Position numbers and translations under genes: made by a program. Of a stretch of 64,000 bases of DNA, positions 49,713 through 58,263 are shown in pieces (position 1 is the first letter of the stretch; each line of letters begins with the position of its first letter). Below the pieces are notes generated by a model. The model searched no databases. It saw only the letters and a list, made by a program, of their open reading frames with translations, and was not told the DNA's origin. Origin of the DNA: Lapillicoccus jejuensis (lineage in GTDB: Bacteria; Actinomycetota; Actinomycetes; Actinomycetales; Dermatophilaceae); assembly GCF_006715055.1 (NCBI RefSeq), contig NZ_VFMN01000001.1:4464001-4528000 (forward strand), in the 5' to 3' direction.

Positions 49713-50906
49713 ATGTCGACGACCCCGCGCCCGCCCCGTCCCGCGTCCCCCGCCTCCCGCGCCGAGGAGGAGGACGTCATCCGCCTGCACTCCCCCGGTG
49801 ACGTGCTCACGACGCTGCCCTACCAGCTGGGCTACGTCCCCGAGCGCTCGCTCGTCGTCCTCACGCTGCGCGGTAAGTCCGTCTTCTTCGTGGGTCGGGT
49901 GGACCTGCCGCCCCGGACGGCGTCGGGGCGGGAGGCCGCGGCGGCCCTGCTCGTCCCGCTGAGCCGGCACCGCTTCGACCGCGCCCTCGTCGTCACCGTG
50001 GAGGACGCGCTCGTGGCCGACGCGGACCAGTGGGACGGGGGCGCCGGGGTCGAGGAGCGTACCCGGGCCGGCTGTGACCCGGTGGAGCGGCGGCGGGCGG
50101 CGCCCCGGTCGTGGACCGACCTGGCCCGGGAGGTCTGCGCCGGGCTGCGGGCGCTCGGCGTCCAGGTGGACGAGCGGATCACCGTGCGCGACGGGATGTG
50201 GTGGTGCCCTGACGGCACGGCCCGCGAGCGCCGACCGCAGCGGCTGCCCGGCGCCGGCGACGTCGCGGCCGTCGCCGAGTTCGTCGGGCGGGGCCGGGTG
50301 CCGCTGCGGCACCGCGACGACCTCGCCGCGATGGTGGTCGGCAGCCCGGAGGAGGTCCGGGACGCGGGCGAGGTCGACGACCTCGTCACCCGTTTCACCG
50401 GGGGCGGCGCCGACCGCCGGTCGCTGCTGCGTGCCGCCGCGGCGGCGTGGGCGCGGTTCGTGGCCGACGACCCCGGCGGGGCCGACCCCGACGACGTGCC
50501 CCTGCTCCTCGCCTCGCTGCACGACGTCCCGCTGCGCGACCTCGTGCTGGCCTGGCTGTGCCCCCGCCACGAGCCGGGGCCGTCGGGCTCCGCGGCCGCC
50601 GAGGGACTGCACGGGGCCGTCGGAGGGGACCCGCCGCTGGGCGGGCTCGTGCGGGTGCTCGGGCCCGGCCCGGAGCAGGGGCGCGGTCACCTGGTGGCGG
50701 CGCTGACCCGCCTGTGCCGGGCCTGCCCGCCCGGCCGGGGCGCCCCCGTCCTCGCGGCCCTCGCGCACGTGGCCTGGTGGCACGGCGACGGGGCGCTGGC
50801 GCGGGTGGCGGTCGACGCCGCGCGCGAGCACGACCGCGACCACGGCCTGGCCGCGCTGCTCGAGCAGGTGCTCGACCTCGCCGTGGCCCCGGAGCACGTC
50901 GCGTGA
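49713..50906 (+). CDS. DUF4192 family protein
   Basis: 397 residues. 'IRLHSPGDVLTTLPYQLGYV' followed by 'PERSLVVLTLRGKSVFFVGR' is the typical start of actinobacterial DUF4192 proteins, and the C-terminal 'ALTRLCRACPPGRGAPVLAA' with 'AHVAWWHGDGALARVAVDAA' matches the family end. No enzymatic motif is known. The ATG at 49713 follows GAGGGG closely. Cytosolic, no membrane helix. The stop lies in a dyad shared with the DUF1232 gene. Confidence 0.85.
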   Translation: MSTTPRPPRPASPASRAEEEDVIRLHSPGDVLTTLPYQLGYVPERSLVVLTLRGKSVFFVGRVDLPPRTASGREAAAALLVPLSRHRFDRALVVTVEDALVADADQWDGGAGVEERTRAGCDPVERRRAAPRSWTDLAREVCAGLRALGVQVDERITVRDGMWWCPDGTARERRPQRLPGAGDVAAVAEFVGRGRVPLRHRDDLAAMVVGSPEEVRDAGEVDDLVTRFTGGGADRRSLLRAAAAAWARFVADDPGGADPDDVPLLLASLHDVPLRDLVLAWLCPRHEPGPSGSAAAEGLHGAVGGDPPLGGLVRVLGPGPEQGRGHLVAALTRLCRACPPGRGAPVLAALAHVAWWHGDGALARVAVDAAREHDRDHGLAALLEQVLDLAVAPEHVA

Positions 50907-50955
50907 CGCGCGTCGCAGCTCGCGTGTCGTGCGTCGGGCGTCAGCGCACGACGTG
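50895..50955. terminator. Dyad enclosing both stops of a convergent pair
   Basis: CACGTC-GCG-TGACGC (50895-50909) is the near inverse of GCGTCA-GCGCAC-GACGTG (50938-50955). The TGA of DUF4192 (50904-50906) and the TGA of the DUF1232 gene (50941-50943) are both inside the arms. Confidence 0.55.
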
Positions 50956-51453
50956 GCCCTCGACGGTGGAGGTCCCCCACCCGGCGCGCCGGTCGTGGCG
51001 GTGGGCGCCGTCCGGGGCGTCCTGCGGGCGACCCCAGCGGTCGCGGGGGCCGGTGGTCGATCCCCCGTCGGTCGCGCCGGACGAGGTCCGGCCGGCGGAC
51101 CTGCCGGGTCCGGCGGTCCGCTCCCACTGCAGGAAGGCCTCGGTGTCGTGGACGAGCGCGGCGGCGAGCCAGGCGACGACGACGGCGTCATCGGCGAGCC
51201 CCACGAGCGGCAGCAGCCCCTCGGGGAGCAGGTCGACCGGCGAGGCGACGTACGCGACCGCGAGCAGCAGGAGGCCGAGGTGCCCGGGGGTGACGGCGCG
51301 GTAGCGCCCGGACAGCACCGCCCGCACCAGCCGGGGGACGGCCCGGCCGCGGTCGGCGAGGCCGGGGCCACCAGGTCGCAGGGTGACGCGGACGGCGCCG
51401 GCGAGCTGACGCAGCAGCCCGGTGCGACCGGGGCGGGCCGAGGTGCGCGGCAT
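50941..51453 (-). CDS. DUF1232 (YkvA-like) protein
   Basis: 170 residues. The family motif is clear: 'LGLLLLAVAYVASPVDLLPE' followed by 'GLADDAVVVAWLAAALVHDT', a pair of hydrophobic helices with the conserved SPVDLLPE turn. Basic N-terminus and a disordered, Gly/Arg/Asp-rich C-terminal tail. ATG at 51453 with AGGAG upstream. Function unknown; probably membrane-associated. Confidence 0.85.
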   Translation of the reverse strand: MPRTSARPGRTGLLRQLAGAVRVTLRPGGPGLADRGRAVPRLVRAVLSGRYRAVTPGHLGLLLLAVAYVASPVDLLPEGLLPLVGLADDAVVVAWLAAALVHDTEAFLQWERTAGPGRSAGRTSSGATDGGSTTGPRDRWGRPQDAPDGAHRHDRRAGWGTSTVEGHVVR

Positions 51454-51579
51454 GGGGACTCCTGGGGTGCGGGTGCGGCTGGGGGTGCGGCTGGGGACGG
51501 CCTGCTCTGTCGTGGACGCACGGGGAGCGGGCCCGGTTCCCGGCCGACCCCCGTCGTCCGGCCCGCGCCGCCGCCCGGC

Positions 51580-52296
51580 TCAGCGCGTGAGGGCGGGGGC
51601 GACCGGCGGGAACTCCTGGCGGGCCTGGTCGGCGATCCGCTTGAGCATGTAGGTGTCGAGCCCCGCGCCGACGGCCCCGCCCACCACCGGGACGTAGCGG
51701 CCGAAGCGGGCCAGGGTCGAGCGGCCCATCGTCGTGAGGAGGCGGAACCCGATGGCCTTGTTGACGACCATGAGGGCGGGCCCGGGCAGCCGCTGGGCGG
51801 CGAGGTTCGTCAGCCGGCTGCCGCCCCCGGCGATGCCGGCCTTCTTGAGCAGGTCGTCGGCGTCGGCGCCGACCAGCGTGAGCAGGACGGCGCTGCGGAT
51901 CTGCGGCTGACGCAGGTCGTAGCCGCGCAGCGCCGCGATGGCCGCGGTCATCCGGGTGGCGACCAGGTAGAACGAGACGACGTTGGCCGGCAGCGCGACC
52001 GGCAGGGTGACGAAGCCCCCCAGACCGGTGACGAACCCGCCGGCGCCCGCGACGGTCAGGTGCTGGCGCACGACCTTGTCGATGGCGGCCTCGGTGTCGG
52101 CGGCGTGGCTGCGGGCCGAGTCGGCCACCCGCTGCGCGCCGTCGAGCGGCCCCCGGCCGTCGATGCCGGTGTCGAGCAGCCGCTCGACCAGGCCCGCGGC
52201 CGCGCCACCGAGCCCGTCGGCAGGCCGCTCCTGGCCGGCGCGCTCGATGGCGCTGCCCGGCTGCGGCGTGTCGTCCTTGCCACCGAAGATGCCCAC
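51580..52296 (-). CDS. EcsC family protein
   Basis: 238 residues with EcsC-like architecture: a short N-terminal segment ('GIFGGKDDTPQPGSAIERAG'), then 'DKVVRQHLTVAGAGGFVTGL', 'VALPANVVSFYLVATRMTAA' and 'GRYVPVVGGAVGAGLDTYML', amphipathic or membrane helices typical of the family. GTG 52296 was chosen for its AAGGAG; the open frame further upstream is antisense to the polymerase-like gene. A GGCGAC/GTCGCC hairpin (52341-52356) lies in its leader. Function unknown. Confidence 0.82.
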   Translation of the reverse strand: MGIFGGKDDTPQPGSAIERAGQERPADGLGGAAAGLVERLLDTGIDGRGPLDGAQRVADSARSHAADTEAAIDKVVRQHLTVAGAGGFVTGLGGFVTLPVALPANVVSFYLVATRMTAAIAALRGYDLRQPQIRSAVLLTLVGADADDLLKKAGIAGGGSRLTNLAAQRLPGPALMVVNKAIGFRLLTTMGRSTLARFGRYVPVVGGAVGAGLDTYMLKRIADQARQEFPPVAPALTR

Positions 52297-52469
52297 GGTG
52301 CTCCTTCTGCTCCGGCCCCGCCGAGCGCGGCGGGGCGCGGGGCGACCCTCGTCGCCCCTCGTCGATACAGGTGGGGGGTACCCACCGCCGTCAAGGACGA
52401 CCCGTGGCGCCCGTGGGTTCCCGCCGGCGGGCGCACGGCACCGGGGCCGGCGTCGTCGGGGGTCTCGGC

Positions 52470-52475
52470 CAGACT
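52470..52475 (+). promoter_or_regulatory. Candidate -10 of the polymerase-like gene
   Basis: CAGACT, seven bases before the GTG at 52483. A leaderless arrangement like that of hisD, with one mismatch from TANNNT. Confidence 0.35.
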
Positions 52476-52482
52476 GGCGCCC

Positions 52483-54252
52483 GTGCTCCCCCTGCTCGTC
52501 GTCGGTGACCGCGCCGTCCTCGGCGCGGGGGCCGGTGGTGGCCCGCCGGGCGGCCCCGTCGTGGGGACGGTGGCGGACGTCGTCGACGCGCTGGCCCCGC
52601 TGCTCGAGGGCGACGCCCCCCGGCTCGTCGTCGTCGACGCGGCGTCCGCGGCCCCGGTCCTCGCCCACCGCCGGTTCGCGGGACGGCAGCGGGTCCACCG
52701 GCTGTGGGACGTCGCCGAGGCGCACCGCCTGCTGGCCGGCGGGTGGGCCGCCGACCCGGGGCTCGCGTGGGCGCACGTCGCCGGCCTCGACCCGGCGACC
52801 CGCCCGCGGTCGGCGTCGGGCGACCTGTTCGACTTCGCGGCCGACCCGGGGGCCGAGGGTGACCCCGGGTCGCCGTACGGGCGGGGTGGGCACCTGCGCC
52901 CGGACGCCCTCACCGGGTCGTGGGCGACCACCCCGGCGCGGCTGCTCGCGGCGGCCGACGCCCTCGCCCGGCTGGCGCTCCACCAGGTCGAGGCGCTCGG
53001 CGCCGTGTCGTCCCGGGCGGTCGCGACGGCCCACGCCGAGTCGGCCGCCGCCCTGCTGTGCGTCGAGCTCGAGCGCGACGGGCTGCCGCTGGACCGCCCC
53101 ACGGCGCTCGAGCTCATCGGGCTGAGCGCGGGTCCCCCGCCGCGCGACGAGGCGGACGCGGCGGCGACCCGCGCGCAGCGCGACCGCGACGTCCTCGCCC
53201 ACGCGCCCGGCTGGGAGTCGACCGACCTGCGCAACCCCGCCCAGGTCAGGACGCTGCTGGCCGCGCACGGGGTGAGCGTCCCGTCGACGAGGGCGCACGT
53301 CCTCGAGCCGTTCCGGCGCACCCATCCGCTCGTCGAGGCCCTCCTGCAGTGGCGCAAGGACGAGCGGATCGCGACGACGTACGGCTACCGCTGGCTGGCC
53401 GAGCACGTCGGTCCGGACGACCGGCTGCGGGGCGCGTGGACCGCGTGCGACGGTGCGGCCGGGCGGATGACCGCGCAGAACGGGCTGCACAACCTGCCTG
53501 CGCCGCTGCGACCGGCGGTCGCGGCCGCGGACGGTCACGTGCTCGTCCGGGCCGACCTCGGCCAGGTCGAGCCGCGCGTGCTCGCCGCGGTCTCCGGCGA
53601 CCCGGCCTTCGCCGAGGCGACCCGCGCCGACGACCTCTACGCGCCGGTGGCCCGGAAGCTCGGGGTCCCCCGGCCGACGGCCAAGATCGCCGTCCTCGCC
53701 GCGATGTACGGCCAGCGCAGCGGCGCCGCCGGGGAGGCGCTGCGGGACCTCGAGCGCGCCTACCCCGTCGCGATGCGCCTGCTCGACGACGCCTACGCCG
53801 CCGGGGTCGCCGGGCGGCCGCTGCGCACCGTCGGTGGCCGGCTCCTCCCGCTCGACCGCCTCCTGCGCGCCGCCGACGCCCGCGAACCCGCGTCCGCGGG
53901 CGACGACGACCCGGGCGGCGGCGAGGCGCCCGTCGGGGCCCGCGACCGGTCCGCCCTCGACGCCGGCCGCGGCCGGTTCGCCCGCAACGCGGTCATCCAG
54001 GGCGCCGCCGCCGAGCTGTTCAAGGCGTGGGCGGCCACCGTGCGGCACGCCGTCCTCCCGTACGACGCCGCGATCGTCCTCTGCCTGCACGACGAGCTCC
54101 TCGTCCACGCCCCCGAGCAGCACGCCGCCCGCGTGGCCGGCCTCGTCGAGCGCTCGCTCACCGACGCCGCACGGCGCTGGACCGGCTCGGACCGGGTGCG
54201 CTTCGTCGCCGAGACCTCCGTCGTGCGCCGGTGGTCGGAGGCGAAGGACTGA
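52483..54252 (+). CDS. Family A DNA polymerase-like protein
   Basis: 589 residues, the type often annotated as bifunctional 3'-5' exonuclease/DNA polymerase in actinobacteria. The C-terminal half has motif A 'VRADLGQVEPRVLAAVSGDP', motif B 'RPTAKIAVLAAMYGQRSG' and motif C 'LCLHDELLVHAP'. The N-terminal half is exonuclease-like in position but I cannot find an intact DxE pair, and there is no 5' nuclease domain. Motif B has Leu where Pol I has Phe (K plus four). GTG 52483 was chosen because no start exists in the frame for about 100 bases upstream and a -10-like hexamer precedes it. Confidence 0.85.
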   Translation: MLPLLVVGDRAVLGAGAGGGPPGGPVVGTVADVVDALAPLLEGDAPRLVVVDAASAAPVLAHRRFAGRQRVHRLWDVAEAHRLLAGGWAADPGLAWAHVAGLDPATRPRSASGDLFDFAADPGAEGDPGSPYGRGGHLRPDALTGSWATTPARLLAAADALARLALHQVEALGAVSSRAVATAHAESAAALLCVELERDGLPLDRPTALELIGLSAGPPPRDEADAAATRAQRDRDVLAHAPGWESTDLRNPAQVRTLLAAHGVSVPSTRAHVLEPFRRTHPLVEALLQWRKDERIATTYGYRWLAEHVGPDDRLRGAWTACDGAAGRMTAQNGLHNLPAPLRPAVAAADGHVLVRADLGQVEPRVLAAVSGDPAFAEATRADDLYAPVARKLGVPRPTAKIAVLAAMYGQRSGAAGEALRDLERAYPVAMRLLDDAYAAGVAGRPLRTVGGRLLPLDRLLRAADAREPASAGDDDPGGGEAPVGARDRSALDAGRGRFARNAVIQGAAAELFKAWAATVRHAVLPYDAAIVLCLHDELLVHAPEQHAARVAGLVERSLTDAARRWTGSDRVRFVAETSVVRRWSEAKD

Positions 54253-54310
54253 ACGCGCGGGACCCGGGCGACCCCGCGGTAACCCGGTCGAGGCTGTCGG
54301 TGCGAGCGGC

Positions 54311-54316
54311 TACGGT
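54311..54316 (+). promoter_or_regulatory. Candidate -10 of the ABC exporter operon
   Basis: TACGGT, eight bases before GTG 54325. Another leaderless-type arrangement; no clear -35. Confidence 0.4.
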
Positions 54317-54324
54317 GGTGGTTG

Positions 54325-56193
54325 GTGACGACAACGACTTCCTCCCCCAGCGACACGACCGACAACGACTCCCGAGGGGAGGCGGGCGCGGCCGACGGGC
54401 CGACTCCCCCACCACCCCCGGACCCCGGCTCGGCCCGACCCGGCGAGCGGCAGGTCTCGGCCGCCCGGGCGCTGTGGCGGATGGCGCCGTACATGCGCCC
54501 GTACGTCGCCCGGATCGTCGTGATGATGGTCGCGGCCCTCGGCGGGGTGGGGGCGAGCATCGTCGTCCCGCTCGTCACCCAACGCGTCGTCGACGGCCCC
54601 ATCGCCCACGGCGACCGGGCCGGGCTGCTGCCGCTGGGGCTGCTGGCCATCGGCCTCGGTCTCGCCGAGGCGGTCCTCGTCTTCGTGCGCCGCTGGGTGC
54701 AGAACGTCGCCACCTTCGGCATCGAGACCCGGATGCGCGACGACCTCTACCGGCACCTGCAGGCCCTGCCGCCGTCGTTCCACGACCGCTGGCAGTCGGG
54801 GCAGCTGCTGTCCCGTGCGACGTCGGACCTGTCGGCGATCCGCCGGTTCACCGGGTTCGGGGTGGTCTTCCTCGTCGTCAACACCGCCACCTTCGTCACC
54901 ATCGTGGCGCTGCTCATCCACCTCGACCCGCTCCTCGGCGTCGTCGTCGCCGTCTGCCTCGCCCCGGTCGTCGTGCTGTGCCAGCGCTTCGAACGCCGCT
55001 ACCGGGTCGTCAGCCGCCGGGTCCAGGACCAGGAGGGCGACCTGACCACCCTCATCGAGGAGTCGGTCACGGGGCTGCGCGTCATCAAGGCCTTCGGCCG
55101 CCGGCAGATGGTCCTCGACCGCTACGTCGACGCCGCCCGCGGGATGCGCGAGACGCAGCTGGACAAGGCCCGGCTGCGCGGTGGGCTCATCGCCTTCCTC
55201 GACCTGGTCCCCAACGCCGCCCTCGTCGTCGTCCTGCTGCTCGGCGCCTACGCCGTCGGCGAGGGCCGGATGACCCTCGGCGCCCTCGTCGCCTTCATCA
55301 CCCTCGTCCTGCAGCTCGTCGTCCCGGTCGAGATGCTCGGCTTCATCCTCGCCTCGGCGCAGGAGGCGGCGACCGCGACGACGCGCTTCTTCGAGGTCCT
55401 CGACGCGGAGCCCGACATCGCCGACCGCCCCGGCGCCACCGACCTCCCGGACGGCCCGGGCCACGTGCGCCTCGAGGGCGTCGGCTTCGCGTACGACGAG
55501 CGCCGCGGCGCCGTCCTCGACGGCGTCGACCTCGACCTGCGCCCCGGCGAGACCCTGGCCCTGGCCGGGGCCAGCGGGTCCGGCAAGACGACCCTGGCCA
55601 TGCTGCTCCCGCGGCTGGCCGACCCGACGTCCGGACGGGTGACCATCGACGGGCAGGACATCCGCGACGTCACCCTGCGCTCGCTGCGCACGGCCGCCTC
55701 GACGGCCTTCGAGGAGCCGATCCTCTTCTCCGCCAGCGTCCGCGAGAACGTCACCCTCGGTCACCCCGACGCGACCGACGAGCAGGTCGCGCAGGCGCTC
55801 GACCTCGCGCAGGCGGGCTTCGCCTACGACCTCCCGTGGGGGCTGGACACCAGGGTCGGCGAGCAGGGCATGTCGCTCTCCGGCGGTCAGCGCCAGCGGC
55901 TCGCGCTCGCCCGCGCCGTCCTGGGCCGGCCCCGCGTCCTCGTCCTCGACGACCCGCTGTCGGCCCTCGACGTCGAGACCGAGCACCTCGTCGAGGAGGC
56001 GCTGCGCCGCGTCCTCGCCACGACGACGGCGCTCATCGTCGTCCACCGCCCGAGCACCGTCGCCCTCGCCGACCGCGTGGCGCTGCTGCACGAGGGCCGG
56101 GTCGTCGCCGTCGGCACCCACGCCGAGCTGCTCGCCACGGTCCCGGAGTACGCCGACGTCCTCGGCCAGGACGAGCACGAGGAGGTCGCATGA
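54325..56193 (+). CDS. ABC exporter, first subunit (degenerate site)
   Basis: 622 residues, type IV fold half-transporter: six-helix membrane domain (about 50-340) then a nucleotide-binding domain. Walker A 'LAGASGSGKTTLAMLL', signature 'GEQGMSLSGGQRQRLALARA', Walker B 'VLVLDDPLSALDVETEHLVE'. The catalytic Glu after Walker B is Asp, while the H-loop His ('IVVHRPSTVALADR') is kept, so one ATP site of the heterodimer is probably weak. GTG 54325 is preferred over TTG 54322 by the leaderless -10. The ATGA overlap couples it to the second subunit. Confidence 0.93.
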   Translation: MTTTTSSPSDTTDNDSRGEAGAADGPTPPPPPDPGSARPGERQVSAARALWRMAPYMRPYVARIVVMMVAALGGVGASIVVPLVTQRVVDGPIAHGDRAGLLPLGLLAIGLGLAEAVLVFVRRWVQNVATFGIETRMRDDLYRHLQALPPSFHDRWQSGQLLSRATSDLSAIRRFTGFGVVFLVVNTATFVTIVALLIHLDPLLGVVVAVCLAPVVVLCQRFERRYRVVSRRVQDQEGDLTTLIEESVTGLRVIKAFGRRQMVLDRYVDAARGMRETQLDKARLRGGLIAFLDLVPNAALVVVLLLGAYAVGEGRMTLGALVAFITLVLQLVVPVEMLGFILASAQEAATATTRFFEVLDAEPDIADRPGATDLPDGPGHVRLEGVGFAYDERRGAVLDGVDLDLRPGETLALAGASGSGKTTLAMLLPRLADPTSGRVTIDGQDIRDVTLRSLRTAASTAFEEPILFSASVRENVTLGHPDATDEQVAQALDLAQAGFAYDLPWGLDTRVGEQGMSLSGGQRQRLALARAVLGRPRVLVLDDPLSALDVETEHLVEEALRRVLATTTALIVVHRPSTVALADRVALLHEGRVVAVGTHAELLATVPEYADVLGQDEHEEVA

Positions 56194-58079
56194 GCACCCG
56201 GCCCACCGGCACGCCGTCGGCGGGCGGGGCCGCCGGTGGCAGCGCCGGCAGCACCGCCGGCAGCACCCCCGAGCCGCGGTGGCGTGGCGTCGCCGCCGAG
56301 CGCACCGAGGACGTCTCCGCCGGCGTCCGCGCGCTGCTCCAGCAGCGCACCACCCGGCTGCTGCGCGACCTGCTCGGGCCGCACCGTCGCGCCCTGGTCT
56401 GGCTGACCGTCCTCATCGTCGTCGAGAACCTCGCCAGCCTCGCCGGGCCCTACCTCGTCGGCCTCGGCATCGACAAGGGCATCCCGCCGCTGCTGGAGGG
56501 GGGCAGCCCGACCCCGCTCGTCGCCGCGGTCGTCGCGCTCGCCGTCGCGACCGTGCTCCAGATGGTCACCGAGCGCGCGTTCCTCGTCCTCACCGCGCGG
56601 ATCGGACAGGACGTCGTCCTCGACCTGCGCCGCCGCGTGTTCGACCACATGCAGCGGCTGTCGCAGTCGTTCCACGAGACCTACACCTCGGGGCGCACCG
56701 TCTCGCGGCAGACCTCGGACATCGACGCGATCTCCGACTTCCTCTCGGACGGGCTGCAGGCGGTCGTCGTGTCCGGCCTGTCGATCCTCACCATCGGCAT
56801 CACGCTGTTCAGCCTCGACGTGCCGCTCGCGCTCGTCGGGGTCGCGTCGTTCGTCCCGCTCGTCCTCGTCACGGTGTGGTTCCGCCGCGAGTCGGCGAGG
56901 GCCTACCGCGCCACCCGCGAGGCCGTGGCCCGGGTCATCGTCCAGTTCGTCGAGACGTTCGGCGGGCTGCGGGCGGTGCAGGCCTTCCGCCGCGAGCCGC
57001 GCGGCGAGGCGATCTTCGGCGACCTCAACGACCGCTACCGGGTGACCAACCGCCGGACGTTCGACCTCATGGCGGTCTACATGCCGGCGGTCAAGCTCAT
57101 CGGCAACCTCGCCGTCGGCGTCGCCCTGCTCTACGGCGGCCACCGCGTCCTCGACGGCGACCTGCAGGTCGGCGTCCTCACCTCGATCCTGCTCTACCTG
57201 CGTCGCTTCTTCGACCCCCTGCAGGACCTGTCGCAGTTCTTCAACTCCTTCCAGTCGGCGTCCGCGGCGCTGGAGAAGCTGTCCGGCGTCCTCGAGGAGG
57301 AGCCGAGCGTGCGCGAGCCCACGGACCCGGTGCCCCTCGAGCGGGTCCGTGGGGACCTGCGGCTCGAGCGCGTGACCTTCGGGTACGGCGACCGGGTCGT
57401 CCTGCCGCGCCTCGACCTGCACGTCCCGGCCGGGCAGACCGTCGCCCTCGTCGGGCGCACGGGGGCCGGCAAGACGACCATCGCCCGGCTGGTCGGGCGG
57501 ATGTGGGACCCGACTTCGGGCACCGTGCGGCTCGACGGCGTCGACCTGCGCCGGGTCACCGACGCCGACCTGCACCGCGGGGTCGTCACGGTCACGCAGG
57601 AGAGCTTCCTCTTCTCCGGCACCGTCGCCGACAACATCGCCGTTGGCCGGCCGGGGGCGAGCCGGGCGCAGGTCGAGGCGGCCGCGCGGGAGATCGGCGC
57701 GCACGACTTCATCAGCCGGCTCCCCGAGGGCTACGACACCGACGTCCGGGCCCGCGGCGGGCGGCTGTCGGCCGGTCAGCGCCAGCTCGTGTCCTTCGCC
57801 CGCGCGTTCCTCGCCGACCCGGCCGTGCTCGTCCTCGACGAGGCGACGTCGTCGCTCGACATCCCCAGCGAGCGGCTGGTGCAGCGGGCGCTGCGCACGA
57901 TCCTCGCCGACCGGACGGCGATCATCATCGCCCACCGCCTCTCGACCGTCGCGATCGCGGACCGGGTCCTCGTGCTCGAGGCCGGCGAGGTCGTCGAGGA
58001 CGGCACCCCGCAGGACCTCATCGGCGGCACGGGCCGGTACGCCGCCCTGCACCGCCAGTGGGAGGACTCGCTCGTCTGA
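56190..58079 (+). CDS. ABC exporter, second subunit (consensus site)
   Basis: 629 residues. Membrane domain (about 65-360) and nucleotide-binding domain with Walker A 'LVGRTGAGKTTIARLVGRM', signature 'GGRLSAGQRQLVSFARAFLA', Walker B 'AVLVLDEATSSLDIPSERLV' with the catalytic Glu, and H-loop 'IIIAHRLSTVAIADRVLVL'. Partner of the preceding gene in a heterodimeric multidrug or lipid exporter; the substrate is not readable. ATG at 56190 after GAGGAGG. Confidence 0.94.
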   Translation: MSTRPTGTPSAGGAAGGSAGSTAGSTPEPRWRGVAAERTEDVSAGVRALLQQRTTRLLRDLLGPHRRALVWLTVLIVVENLASLAGPYLVGLGIDKGIPPLLEGGSPTPLVAAVVALAVATVLQMVTERAFLVLTARIGQDVVLDLRRRVFDHMQRLSQSFHETYTSGRTVSRQTSDIDAISDFLSDGLQAVVVSGLSILTIGITLFSLDVPLALVGVASFVPLVLVTVWFRRESARAYRATREAVARVIVQFVETFGGLRAVQAFRREPRGEAIFGDLNDRYRVTNRRTFDLMAVYMPAVKLIGNLAVGVALLYGGHRVLDGDLQVGVLTSILLYLRRFFDPLQDLSQFFNSFQSASAALEKLSGVLEEEPSVREPTDPVPLERVRGDLRLERVTFGYGDRVVLPRLDLHVPAGQTVALVGRTGAGKTTIARLVGRMWDPTSGTVRLDGVDLRRVTDADLHRGVVTVTQESFLFSGTVADNIAVGRPGASRAQVEAAAREIGAHDFISRLPEGYDTDVRARGGRLSAGQRQLVSFARAFLADPAVLVLDEATSSLDIPSERLVQRALRTILADRTAIIIAHRLSTVAIADRVLVLEAGEVVEDGTPQDLIGGTGRYAALHRQWEDSLV

Positions 58080-58093
58080 GGCGGGCTCGGGCC

Positions 58094-58182
58094 CGGCACC
58101 GTTCCTCGACGATCCTCGAGATCCGATGCCGTCAGGCCCGGATCCGGCGCCGTTCCTCGAAGATCCTCGAGATCCGACGTGC
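58094..58182. repeat. Two-copy intergenic repeat, 51-base period
   Basis: The unit CCGTTCCTCGA-N-GATCCTCGAGATCCGA occurs at 58099-58126 and 58150-58177, exactly 51 bases apart, with only one or two differences. Each unit contains a CTCGAG-centred near-palindrome, and GCAC/GTGC bracket the whole. It lies just after the ABC exporter stop, before the hairpin at 58193. Confidence 0.75.
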
Positions 58183-58192
58183 CCCGGGTACG

Positions 58193-58229
58193 ACGACGGG
58201 GACCGAGCCGGTGGCGCGGTCCCCGTCGT
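58193..58229. terminator. Hairpin between the ABC exporter and PAC2 genes
   Basis: ACGACGGGGACCG (58193-58205) pairs perfectly with CGGTCCCCGTCGT (58217-58229), 11-base loop. It stands between two convergent stops. A GCCGTACGGC palindrome follows at 58243-58252. Confidence 0.75.
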
Positions 58230-58263
58230 GGTGGTGGGAGGACGCCGTACGGCGCCCTGCGGC

